Shown here one piece after another: positions 17,842 to 25,277 of a DNA stretch of 64,000 nucleotides. Origin of the DNA: Micromonospora sp. PLK6-60 (lineage in GTDB: Bacteria > Actinomycetota > Actinomycetes > Mycobacteriales > Micromonosporaceae). A model generated the notes under the pieces. It had not been told where the DNA came from, did not search any database, and saw only the letters and a list, made by a program, of their open reading frames with translations. Each line of letters starts with the position of its first letter. Positions within the stretch are counted from its first letter, which is position 1. The stretch covers positions 140,975-204,974 of the forward strand of contig NZ_JAIOAA010000010.1 of the NCBI RefSeq assembly GCF_019890675.1, written 5' to 3'. Made by a program: the position numbers and the translations under genes.

Positions 17842-18519
17842 GTGCTCGTACTCGTGGTGGATTCCTCGACCCCCGCGGTGACCGCGGCGCTGGCGGAGGT
17901 CTCGGCGGACGGCGTCGTGTTGCGCGCGTACCGCCGTACCGTCGATGCCCGTGCCCATGGGGAGCTGCTCGCGCCGCAGGTCGACGCGGTGCTGGCGGAC
18001 GCGGACGCCCGGGCCGCCGACCTGACCGCCGTGGTCGCCGGGCTCGGCCCGGGCCCGTTCACCGGGCTGCGGGTGGGGCTGGTCACCGCCGCGACCATGG
18101 GCCAGGTGCTCGGCATCCCCACGTACGGCGTCTGCTCGCTGGACGGGGTCGGCCACCCGGCGGCGGCCGGCGAACCGGTCCTGGCGGCCACCGACGCCCG
18201 GCGCAAGGAGATCTACTGGGCGGTCTACGACGGCGCGGGCCAGCGGATCGCCGGACCGGACGTGGACGCCCCGGCGGTCGTCGCCGAGCGGGCCCGCGAC
18301 CTGGCCGTCACCGTCGCGGTCGGTGACGGCGCCCTCCGGTACGCCGACGTGCTGGGCCTGCCGGTGCGGGACGAGCCGCGTTACCCGGACCCGGCGGCGC
18401 TGGTCCGGCTGGCGGCCGAGCGGATCCGGGCGGGCGCGCCGACGGAACCGCTGACCCCGCTCTACCTGCGTCGTCCGGACGCCGTGGCGGCGACCGGCCG
18501 CAAGCCGGTCCTGCCGTGA
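17842..18519 (+). CDS. tsaB: tRNA (adenosine(37)-N6)-threonylcarbamoyltransferase dimerization subunit TsaB
   Basis: TsaB partners TsaD in t6A synthesis. The 225-residue protein shows the ASKHA start LVLVVDSSTPAVTAAL, the signature GLGPGPFTGLRVGL and ATDARRKEIYWAVYD. Start GTG 17842 is fixed by the conserved N-terminus and a -10 box 8 nt upstream. It overlaps rimI by 4 nt (GTGA) and heads the tsaB-rimI-tsaD operon. Confidence 0.95.
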   Translation: MLVLVVDSSTPAVTAALAEVSADGVVLRAYRRTVDARAHGELLAPQVDAVLADADARAADLTAVVAGLGPGPFTGLRVGLVTAATMGQVLGIPTYGVCSLDGVGHPAAAGEPVLAATDARRKEIYWAVYDGAGQRIAGPDVDAPAVVAERARDLAVTVAVGDGALRYADVLGLPVRDEPRYPDPAALVRLAAERIRAGAPTEPLTPLYLRRPDAVAATGRKPVLP

Positions 18520-19004
18520 CCGGTCCCGCCGTAGCCGGTCCGGCGGCGAGTGGTCCCGTGGTGCGGCTGGAGCGGTTCCGCTGGTGGCACATCACGCAGG
18601 TGCTGCCGATCGAGGCGGACCTCTTCGGCGCCGAGCGGTGGTCGGCGCCGATGTTCTGGAACGAGCTGGCCAACGGGCACTTCTATCTGGTCGCCACCGA
18701 CGACACCGGGGCGGTGCTCGGCTACGCGGGGCTCACCGTGCAGGCCGACGAGGCGTGGGTGCAGAACATCGCGGTGCGCCGCGACGCCCAGCGGCGCGGC
18801 CTGGGCCGGCTGCTGCTGGAGGCGCTGCTCGCCGAGGCGGCCCGGCGGCATGCCCCGAGCGTGCTGCTGGAGGTCGCCGCCGACAACGCGCCGGCGCAGA
18901 AGCTCTACGCGGCGTACGGCTTCGAGCCGATCGGCCTGCGCCGCGGCTACTACCAACCGAGCAACACCGACGCGCTGATCATGCGGCGCGGGACGGACGA
19001 ATAG
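18516..19004 (+). CDS. rimI: Ribosomal protein S18-alanine N-acetyltransferase
   Basis: RimI is a GNAT acetyltransferase acting on the N-terminal alanine of ribosomal protein S18. The 162-residue protein has the acetyl-CoA loop VRRDAQRRGLGRLLLEAL and VAADNAPAQKLYAAYGFEP, ending in YYQPSNTDALIMRR as usual for RimI. GTG 18516 overlaps the tsaB stop. The tsaB-rimI-tsaD order is conserved in actinobacteria, supporting the name. Confidence 0.93.
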   Translation: MTGPAVAGPAASGPVVRLERFRWWHITQVLPIEADLFGAERWSAPMFWNELANGHFYLVATDDTGAVLGYAGLTVQADEAWVQNIAVRRDAQRRGLGRLLLEALLAEAARRHAPSVLLEVAADNAPAQKLYAAYGFEPIGLRRGYYQPSNTDALIMRRGTDE

Positions 19005-19007
19005 GCG

Positions 19008-20054
19008 ATGGCTGACGAACCCCTGATCCTGGGCATCGAGACCTCCTGCGACGAGACCGGCGTCGGCATCGTGCGCGGGCACACGCTGCTCGCCGACGCG
19101 CTCGCCTCCAGCGTCGAGGAGCACGCCCGGTTCGGCGGGGTGGTTCCGGAGGTGGCCAGCCGCGCCCACCTGGAGGCGATCGTGCCGACCATGGACCGGG
19201 CCCTCAAGGAGGCCGGGGTGACGATCGCCGACGTCGACGCGATCGCCGTCACCGCCGGTCCCGGGCTGGCCGGCGCGCTGCTGGTCGGGGTGGCCGCGGC
19301 GAAGGGCTACGCGCTCGCCGCCGAGAAACCGGTGTACGGGGTCAACCACCTCGCCGCGCACGTCGCCGTGGACACTTTGGAGCACGGCCCGCTGCCCGAG
19401 CCGGCGATCGCCCTGCTGGTCTCCGGCGGCCACTCGTCGCTGCTGCGGGTCGACGACCTGTCCACCGGCGTCACGCCGCTCGGGGCCACCATCGACGACG
19501 CCGCCGGGGAGGCGTTCGACAAGGTGGCCCGGCTGCTCGGCCTGCCGTTCCCGGGCGGCCCGCCGATCGACCGCGAGGCGCGGGCCGGCGACGCCGCGGC
19601 GATCGCCTTCCCGCGCGGCCTCACCGCGGCCAAGGATCTCGCCGCCCACCGGTACGACTTCTCGTTCTCCGGCCTGAAGACCGCGGTCGCCCGCTGGGTG
19701 GAGGCGCGGCAGCGGGCCGGCGAGCCGGTGCCGGTGGCCGACGTGGCGGCCTCGTTCCAGGAGGCGGTCTGCGACGTGCTCACCGCCAAGGCGCTGGCGG
19801 CCTGCCGGGCCGACGGCATCGAGACGCTGGTCATCGGCGGCGGCGTGGCGGCGAACTCGCGGTTGCGGGCGATGGCCGAGCAGCGGGCCGAGAAGTACGG
19901 CATCCGGGTCCGGGTGCCCCGGCCGAAGCTCTGCACCGACAACGGCGCGATGGTGGCCGCGCTCGGCGCGCACCTGGTCGCCGCGGGGGTCGCCCCGAGC
20001 CGGCTGGACCTGCCGGCCGACTCGGCCATGCCGTTGACCGTGGTCAGTGTCTGA
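19008..20054 (+). CDS. tsaD: tRNA N6-adenosine threonylcarbamoyltransferase TsaD
   Basis: TsaD transfers the threonylcarbamoyl group to A37 of ANN-decoding tRNAs. The 348-residue protein has ILGIETSCDETGVG, the metal-binding pair H114/H118 in GVNHLAAHVAV and VIGGGVAANSRLR. ATG 19008 follows the rimI stop by 3 nt. It is the catalytic member of the operon; a small unknown gene follows after 16 bp. Confidence 0.97.
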   Translation: MADEPLILGIETSCDETGVGIVRGHTLLADALASSVEEHARFGGVVPEVASRAHLEAIVPTMDRALKEAGVTIADVDAIAVTAGPGLAGALLVGVAAAKGYALAAEKPVYGVNHLAAHVAVDTLEHGPLPEPAIALLVSGGHSSLLRVDDLSTGVTPLGATIDDAAGEAFDKVARLLGLPFPGGPPIDREARAGDAAAIAFPRGLTAAKDLAAHRYDFSFSGLKTAVARWVEARQRAGEPVPVADVAASFQEAVCDVLTAKALAACRADGIETLVIGGGVAANSRLRAMAEQRAEKYGIRVRVPRPKLCTDNGAMVAALGAHLVAAGVAPSRLDLPADSAMPLTVVSV

Positions 20055-20070
20055 GCCGGGGGAGGGTGGC

Positions 20071-20325
20071 GTGATCGTACGGATGTGGGAGGCGCGGGCC
20101 GAGCCGTACGGCTTCGCCGACCTGATCAGCTGGGTGTGCGACACCGCGCTGCCCGATTTCGAGCACGACCCGCTGCACCTGTCCAGCGAGGTCTTCTCCG
20201 CCACCGACCACCGGGTGGTGGTGATCTCCAAGTGGCGGAGCAACCCGCGACCGCTGCCCGACCCGCCGGCGACGCTGCTCGCCCGGCCACCGCACTCCTG
20301 GGACTTCACCCAGGTCGACCGCTGA
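20071..20325 (+). CDS. Conserved small protein, dimeric alpha/beta-barrel-like
   Basis: An 84-residue protein of unknown function. The pattern VIVRMWEARAEPYGFADLIS, then an acidic stretch and SATDHRVVVISKWR, resembles antibiotic-monooxygenase (ABM) dimeric alpha/beta-barrel domains, but no catalytic residues can be assigned. GTG 20071 is chosen for a GGGGGAGGG Shine-Dalgarno sequence close upstream; an in-frame start at 20047 would overlap tsaD. It is probably co-transcribed with tsaD. Confidence 0.65.
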   Translation: MIVRMWEARAEPYGFADLISWVCDTALPDFEHDPLHLSSEVFSATDHRVVVISKWRSNPRPLPDPPATLLARPPHSWDFTQVDR

Positions 20326-20340
20326 CCGGGCGGGCCGGCG

Positions 20341-21081
20341 TCAACCGCGGCGCAGCATCCGGTAGGTGGCCAGTCCGGCGGTGCCCAGGGCGGCGAGGAA
20401 GACCAGCCAGACGACCGTGGTGCTGACCCCGGTCGACGGGCCGACGGGCGCGCCGGCCCGGGCGGCGGCCAGCAGCGAGTCGCTCTGCGCGGGCGGCAGC
20501 GCCGCCGGCGGGAGCTGCTGCCAGCGGACCAGGCCGGTGCTCTCCAGCATCGCCATGTGATCCCCGACGAACTTGTTCGCCTCGTCGGCGAGCTTGCGCA
20601 CGATCGGGTCGCGGGTGCTGGCCCGGACCGCCCCGATCACCGGGAAGATCTTGCCGTGCGCGACCCGCAGCCGGGTCACGAAGATCTGGTCGAACTGGGT
20701 GCCCCGGGCCTCCTGCATCTCACCCAGCCACCCCTTCTGCTCGGCGGTCGGGTCGGTCGGCAGGGTGGTGCCCAGCTTGTTGGCGGCGTCCACCACCAGC
20801 TGGTCGAGGACGCCGTGCTGCCGGGAGATCTCCGCGCCGATCTCGCGGACCCTGGCCGAGCGGCCCTTCTCGGCCGCCATCTGCCCGGCCGGCATCTCCC
20901 AGAGCCCGGCCAGCCGTACGCCGTTGAGCAGGGTCATGTCGGCGGCGTTGAGCTGTGCCCCGGGGGCCGCCACCGCCGCGCCGGGCAGCGCGATCAGACC
21001 GGCCAGCACCGCCACGAGCAGGACGGCCGCCCGGCGGAGCCGGTGCCCGGGCCGACGACGTACGGAATCCAGCGGTGCCAT
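20341..21081 (-). CDS. DUF4142 secreted/membrane-anchored protein
   Basis: A 246-residue protein with a signal sequence (about 12-40, ending AAVAAPGA), a four-helix DUF4142 domain (AADMTLLNGVRLAGLWEMPA, GAEISRQHGVLDQL, FVTRLRVAHGKIFP) and a C-terminal membrane segment (VVWLVFLAALGTAGLATY). The mature protein is predicted to sit on the outer face of the membrane. ATG 21081 has GGAGG 9 nt upstream; a longer in-frame start exists at 21138. Its role is unknown. It is convergent with the small gene at 20071 and divergent from the arsR-type gene. Confidence 0.8.
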   Translation of the reverse strand: MAPLDSVRRRPGHRLRRAAVLLVAVLAGLIALPGAAVAAPGAQLNAADMTLLNGVRLAGLWEMPAGQMAAEKGRSARVREIGAEISRQHGVLDQLVVDAANKLGTTLPTDPTAEQKGWLGEMQEARGTQFDQIFVTRLRVAHGKIFPVIGAVRASTRDPIVRKLADEANKFVGDHMAMLESTGLVRWQQLPPAALPPAQSDSLLAAARAGAPVGPSTGVSTTVVWLVFLAALGTAGLATYRMLRRG

Positions 21082-21212
21082 CCTGCGGTGCCTCCTCCTG
21101 GCGGAACTGACCTGATCGACCCGGCGGCCACCGGCCACCCGTCGCCCACTGGTACGGCCCGATCTTCCGATCGGTTCACCGTCGCGCCCGCCTTCCTCAT
21201 GCCAACAACTGC

Positions 21213-21241
21213 TTGCAAAGACTTCTTTGCAAAGTTATCTT
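21213..21241 (+). promoter_or_regulatory. Promoter with overlapping 20-bp palindromic operator for the ArsR/MFS unit
   Basis: TTGCAAAGA-CT-TCTTTGCAA (21213-21232) is a perfect 9-2-9 palindrome. Its first six bases, TTGCAA, form a -35 box spaced 17 bp from TATCTT (21236-21241), which lies 7 nt before ATG 21249. The operator therefore covers the -35 box and most of the spacer, ideal for repression by the adjacent ArsR-type protein. Confidence 0.75.
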
Positions 21242-21248
21242 TGGACAC

Positions 21249-21947
21249 ATGACGCCTCAGGAGATCCGGCCGGACGCGACCTCGCTGCGCGGGCTCGCCC
21301 ACCCGCTGCGGGTGCGCATGCTCAACCTGCTCCGCGAGCAGGGCCCGGCCACCGCCACCCTGCTCGCCGTGCGGCTCGGCCAGTCCACCGGCGCGACCAG
21401 CTACCACCTGCGCCAGCTCGCTCAGTACGGGTTCGTCGAGGAGGAGCCCGGCCGGGCCACCGGCCGGGAACGCTGGTGGCGCGCGGCGCACCGCAACACC
21501 GTGCTGGAGGGGGACGTCGGGCAGGCCGCACCGGCCGAGACGGAGACCTACCTGCGGGCCGTGGCGGCGGCCTACGCCGAGCGGGTCGACCGCTGGCTGG
21601 GCGAGCTGCCGGCGCTGCCCCCCGAGTGGCGGGAAACCTTCACGCTCAGCAACTGGCGGCTGCGGCTCACCGCCGCCGAGGCGGCCGAACTGCACGGCCG
21701 GCTGTTCGCCCTGATGGAGAGCTACCGGCGCGACGACCCGGACGTCGCGGCCCCGGCCGACGCCGAGTCCGTGGTGGTGCAGGCCGAGGTGATGCCCTTC
21801 CTGCGCCCCGCCGAGGACCGCCCCGCCGAGGACCGCCCTGGCCAGGACCGCCCTGGCCAGGACCGCCCCGGCGACGACTCCGCCGAGGACCGTTCCGGCG
21901 AGGACCCCGCCGAAGGCGAGGGGCACGGCGCGGGGGCGGGCCGGTGA
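21249..21947 (+). CDS. ArsR-family helix-turn-helix regulator with acidic repeat tail
   Basis: A 232-residue regulator. The N-terminal winged helix (LRGLAHPLRVRMLNLLREQG, then QSTGATSYHLRQLAQYGFV) is ArsR/HTH_20-like. The C-terminal ~40 residues are an acidic repeat of five-residue units (PAEDR, PAEDR, PGQDR, PGQDR, PGDDS) encoded by 15-bp tandem repeats. It overlaps the MFS gene by GTGA, so it probably represses the exporter through the palindrome upstream. No metal-binding Cys cluster is visible, so the ligand is likely organic. Confidence 0.88.
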   Translation: MTPQEIRPDATSLRGLAHPLRVRMLNLLREQGPATATLLAVRLGQSTGATSYHLRQLAQYGFVEEEPGRATGRERWWRAAHRNTVLEGDVGQAAPAETETYLRAVAAAYAERVDRWLGELPALPPEWRETFTLSNWRLRLTAAEAAELHGRLFALMESYRRDDPDVAAPADAESVVVQAEVMPFLRPAEDRPAEDRPGQDRPGQDRPGDDSAEDRSGEDPAEGEGHGAGAGR

Positions 21948-23296
21948 GCCGGCGGAGGGGCCCGCTGGTCGGCCTGCTCGCCGCCGAGCTGATCTCGCTG
22001 ACCGGCACCCGGATGAGCATGGTGGCGCTGCCCTGGTTCACCCTGACCACCACCGGCAGCGCGGGCCGGGCCGGGCTTGTCGCGTTCGCCGAGATGCTGC
22101 CGTACGTGCTGGCCTGCGGGCTCGGCGGGCCGCTGCTGGACCGGGTCGGGCACCGGCGGGCGAGCGTGTCGGCCGACGTGGCCAGCGCGGGCGTGCTGGT
22201 GGCCGTGCCACTGCTGTACCACGCCGGGCGGCTCGACTTCGGCCTGCTGGTCGCGCTGATCGCGCTGGTGGGGTTGCTGCGCGGCTTCGGCGAGACGGCG
22301 AAACGGGTGATCTTCCCCGACGCGGTGGCGGCGTCCGGGATGGCGCTCACCCGGGCCACCGCCCTGCACGACGGGCTGGGCCGGCTCGCCACGCTGCTCG
22401 GGGCGCCGCTGGCCGGCGTACTCATCGCGGTGCTGGACGCCCCGACCGTGCTGGCGCTGGACGCGGTGAGCTTCCTGCTCGCCGGCCTGGTGTTGGCCAC
22501 CCTGGTGCCGGCCGCCCGCCGGCCCGCCGCGGACCCGGCGGCCGTGCCGGCCGCGGGCTCGACGGCGGCGGCCGGGGTGCCGGCGGGCCGGTTCGTCGGC
22601 TACCTCGCCGCGTTGGCGGAGGGGGTGCGGTTCCTGGTGCGGGACCGGCTGGTCCGCGTGGTGACCGTGCTGCTCTTCGTGACCAACCTGGCCGACGCCG
22701 CCTACGGCGCGGTGCTCGCCCCGGTCTGGGCGCGGGAGGTGGTCGGCTCCCCGGCGGCGCTCGGCGTGCTCTCCGCGACGTTCGCGGTGGGCGCGGTGCT
22801 CGGCAACGTGGTCTTCACCGTGCTCGCCCCCCGGGTGCCGAGGTTCGCCACCTTCGCGGTGGGCTTCCTGCTCGGCGGGGCGCCCCGGTACGTGGCACTC
22901 GCCCTGGTGGACCGGCTCTGGGCGGTCTACCTGATCTCGTTCGTGGCCGGGCTCGGGCTGGCCGCGATCAACCCGATCCTGGGCGCACTGACGTACGAGC
23001 GGATCCCGGAGGCGCTGCGGGCCCGGGTGCTCGGGTTGGGGCACGCCATCTCCTGGGGCGGGATCCCGCTGGGCGGCCTGCTCGCCGGGCTGCTCACCGA
23101 CAGCACCTCGCTGGTGGTGGCCGCCCTGGTGTTCGCCGGCGCCTACCTGGCGGTGACCCTGTGGCCGCTGCTCAGCCCGGCGTGGCGGCAACTGGACCGC
23201 CCCGGCGGCACCACCCCCGCCACCGACCCGCCGCCCGCCGACCTCCCCGCCGACCCGGTGCCGAGCACGAACCACCGGACAACCGCCGCTCGCTGA
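21944..23296 (+). CDS. MFS transporter (drug efflux type)
   Basis: A 450-residue major facilitator with about 12 hydrophobic segments. It starts LLAAELISLTGTRMSMVALPW, with the loop motif GGPLLDRVGHRRASV between helices 2 and 3, and resembles MFS_3/enterobactin-exporter-like efflux proteins. The start GTG 21944 overlaps the regulator stop, so the pair is one operon. Substrate unknown; drug or metabolite efflux is inferred from the local regulator. Confidence 0.85.
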   Translation: MSRRRGPLVGLLAAELISLTGTRMSMVALPWFTLTTTGSAGRAGLVAFAEMLPYVLACGLGGPLLDRVGHRRASVSADVASAGVLVAVPLLYHAGRLDFGLLVALIALVGLLRGFGETAKRVIFPDAVAASGMALTRATALHDGLGRLATLLGAPLAGVLIAVLDAPTVLALDAVSFLLAGLVLATLVPAARRPAADPAAVPAAGSTAAAGVPAGRFVGYLAALAEGVRFLVRDRLVRVVTVLLFVTNLADAAYGAVLAPVWAREVVGSPAALGVLSATFAVGAVLGNVVFTVLAPRVPRFATFAVGFLLGGAPRYVALALVDRLWAVYLISFVAGLGLAAINPILGALTYERIPEALRARVLGLGHAISWGGIPLGGLLAGLLTDSTSLVVAALVFAGAYLAVTLWPLLSPAWRQLDRPGGTTPATDPPPADLPADPVPSTNHRTTAAR

Positions 23297-23308
23297 CAGC
23301 TTGCCAGG

Positions 23309-23372
23309 CGTTGATCATGGAGTTGGCCGGGGAAAGTTCGACATTCCGCCCCCGCCAACTCCATGATCAACG
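23309..23372. terminator. Long inverted repeat after the MFS gene
   Basis: The 19-bp arms CGTTGATCATGGAGTTGGC (23309-23327) and its exact complement (23354-23372) enclose a 26-nt loop that itself contains GGAA/TTCC. It lies 12 bp after the MFS stop and would form a strong terminator hairpin. The sequence is much less GC-rich than its surroundings, suggesting a repeat element. The rest of the 433-bp gap up to 23729 holds the next operon's promoter and leader. Confidence 0.7.
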
Positions 23373-23623
23373 CGGTCGCTGATCGGGGATGCCGCAGCGT
23401 GCCGGATGTTGGGCCGTCGTTGGTCGGGGATGGCCGCAGTGCGCCGCGAGCCGCGCCGCCGTGCCGCGCCAGGGGGGCGCAGGGTGGGCTGTCGGGAGCG
23501 ATGGGTCGGCACTCAGAGGCGTCGGCACGTGGGGTCGGTGGGCGGGGGAGTGACGGGGGTTACTTCGCGGTAGGGTGGCGCGCCTATATTGCCGGATTGT
23601 TACGAAAGTGCTCCGCCCAAAAG

Positions 23624-23653
23624 TTGCAGTTCATGTTCCCGCCGCAATACGTT
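23624..23653 (+). promoter_or_regulatory. Promoter of the first sugar ABC operon
   Basis: TTGCAG (23624-23629), an 18-bp spacer and TACGTT (23648-23653). The second sugar operon has TTGCGC, 18 bp, TACGTT in the equivalent place. The -10 box runs directly into the GTTGCC operator. Confidence 0.65.
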
Positions 23654-23665
23654 GCCGACGGCAAC
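23651..23665. promoter_or_regulatory. Operator, probable ROK-repressor binding site, first sugar operon
   Basis: GTTGCC-GAC-GGCAAC is a perfect 6-3-6 palindrome overlapping the -10 box and predicted start site. A further half site, GTTGCC, lies at 23673-23678. A near-identical site lies at the second sugar operon (33730-33744), where it also touches the -10 box. Confidence 0.7.
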
Positions 23666-23703
23666 AAAAAACGTTGCCAGGCCTCGACCCCTCCGGAGGA
23701 GTC

Positions 23704-23733
23704 ATGACGTTGGCGAGGTGGTGCGAACGATGA
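23704..23733 (+). CDS. Nine-codon leader peptide coupled to the ABC ATPase gene
   Basis: ATG 23704 has an exceptionally good Shine-Dalgarno sequence (GGAGGAG) and opens a frame encoding MTLARWCER whose TGA overlaps the ATG of the ATPase gene (ATGA). The ATPase ATG has no comparable ribosome binding site of its own. The leader is therefore probably a device for translational coupling; it could also sense translation through its Trp-Cys codons. No homologue is claimed. Confidence 0.5.
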   Translation: MTLARWCER

Positions 23734-25277
23734 GCGACGTGCCCATCCTGTTGGAGATGCGTGGCATCACCAAGGAATTCCCCGGTGTCAAGGCTCTCTC
23801 CGACGTCAACCTGGTGGTGCGCACCGGAGAGATCCACGCGATCTGCGGTGAGAACGGCGCCGGCAAGTCCACCCTGATGAAGGTCCTCAGCGGGGTCTAC
23901 CCGTACGGCTCGTACCAGGGGGAGATCCGCTACCAGGGCGCGGAGACCCGGTTCTCGGACATCCGGGCCAGCGAGCAGGCCGGGATCGTGATCATCCACC
24001 AGGAGCTCGCGCTCATCCCGAACATGTCGATCACCGAGAACATCTTCCTCGGTAACGAGCCGCGGCGGCGCGGCGCGATCGACTGGAAGGGCGCGAACCG
24101 GATGGCGCTGGACCTGATGGCCCGGGTCGGCCTCCAGGAGGACCCGGACACCCTGGTCAAGGACATCGGCGTCGGCAAGCAGCAGCTGGTGGAGATCGCC
24201 AAGGCGTTCGCCAAGGACGTCAAGCTGCTCATCCTGGACGAGCCGACCGCCGCCCTGAACGAGGCCGACTCCCAGCACCTGCTGGACCTGCTGCGCGGCT
24301 TCCGCTCGCGCGGCATCACCTCGATCATGATCTCGCACAAGCTCAACGAGATCGAGGCCATCGCCGACCAGATCACCATCCTGCGCGACGGCCGGACGGT
24401 GGAGACCCTCGACGTCAAGGCCGACGGCGTCGACGAGGACCGGATCGTGCGGGGCATGGTCGGCCGGGAGCTGAGCAGCCGGTTCCCGGACCACACGCCG
24501 AACATCGGCGAGGTCTTCTTCGAGGTCCGCGACTGGAACGTCCGGCACCCGATCTCCGCCGAGCGCCAGGTGTGCAAGAACGAGAGCTTCGTGGTCCGGC
24601 GCGGCGAGATCGTCGGCTTCGCCGGCCTGATGGGCGCCGGCCGCACCGAACTGGCGATGAGCGTCTTCGGCCGCTCCTACGGGGTGTACGAGTCCGGCAC
24701 GATCATCAAGGACGGCAAGGAGATCGTGCTGAAGTCGGTGGCGGACGCGATCGCCCACGGGCTCGCGTACGTCAGCGAGGACCGCAAGGCGATCGGCCTC
24801 AACCTGCTCGACGACATCAAGGCGTCCACGGTGGCGGCCAAGCTGTCCAAGATCTCGCGGCACGGCGTGCTCGACGAGGTCGCCGAGTACAAGGCCGCCG
24901 AGGGCTACCGCCGGGAGTTGCGGACCAAGGCCCCGACGGTGGACGAGAGCGTCTCCAAGCTCTCCGGCGGCAACCAGCAGAAGGTCGTCCTGGCGAAGTG
25001 GATGTTCACCGACCCGGACCTGCTGATCCTCGACGAGCCGACCCGCGGCATCGACGTGGGCGCCAAGTACGAGATCTACGCCATCATCCAGCGGCTCGCC
25101 GACCAGGGGAAGGGCGTCGTCGTCATCTCCTCGGAGCTGCCCGAGCTGATCGGGCTCTGCGACCGCATCTACACCGTCTTCGAAGGCGCCATCACCGGCG
25201 AGATCGCCCGCAAGGACGCCGACCCGGAGACCCTCATGAAGCAGATGACCTCGACCAAGAGGATGCAGACAGCATGA
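23730..25277 (+). CDS. mmsA: Multiple-monosaccharide ABC transporter ATP-binding protein (MmsA/GguA type)
   Basis: A 515-residue protein with two ABC domains, as in sugar importers of the xylose/ribose/galactose class. The first Walker A is GENGAGKST (residues 40-48) with LLILDEPTAALNEAD; the second half has a degenerate P-loop GLMGAGRTEL, an intact signature LSGGNQQKV and LILDEPTRGIDVG, typical of the family. ATG 23730 overlaps the leader stop. It overlaps the permease gene by ATGA. It belongs to a unit with a permease, a sugar-binding lipoprotein and a ROK repressor. Confidence 0.93.
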   Translation: MSDVPILLEMRGITKEFPGVKALSDVNLVVRTGEIHAICGENGAGKSTLMKVLSGVYPYGSYQGEIRYQGAETRFSDIRASEQAGIVIIHQELALIPNMSITENIFLGNEPRRRGAIDWKGANRMALDLMARVGLQEDPDTLVKDIGVGKQQLVEIAKAFAKDVKLLILDEPTAALNEADSQHLLDLLRGFRSRGITSIMISHKLNEIEAIADQITILRDGRTVETLDVKADGVDEDRIVRGMVGRELSSRFPDHTPNIGEVFFEVRDWNVRHPISAERQVCKNESFVVRRGEIVGFAGLMGAGRTELAMSVFGRSYGVYESGTIIKDGKEIVLKSVADAIAHGLAYVSEDRKAIGLNLLDDIKASTVAAKLSKISRHGVLDEVAEYKAAEGYRRELRTKAPTVDESVSKLSGGNQQKVVLAKWMFTDPDLLILDEPTRGIDVGAKYEIYAIIQRLADQGKGVVVISSELPELIGLCDRIYTVFEGAITGEIARKDADPETLMKQMTSTKRMQTA

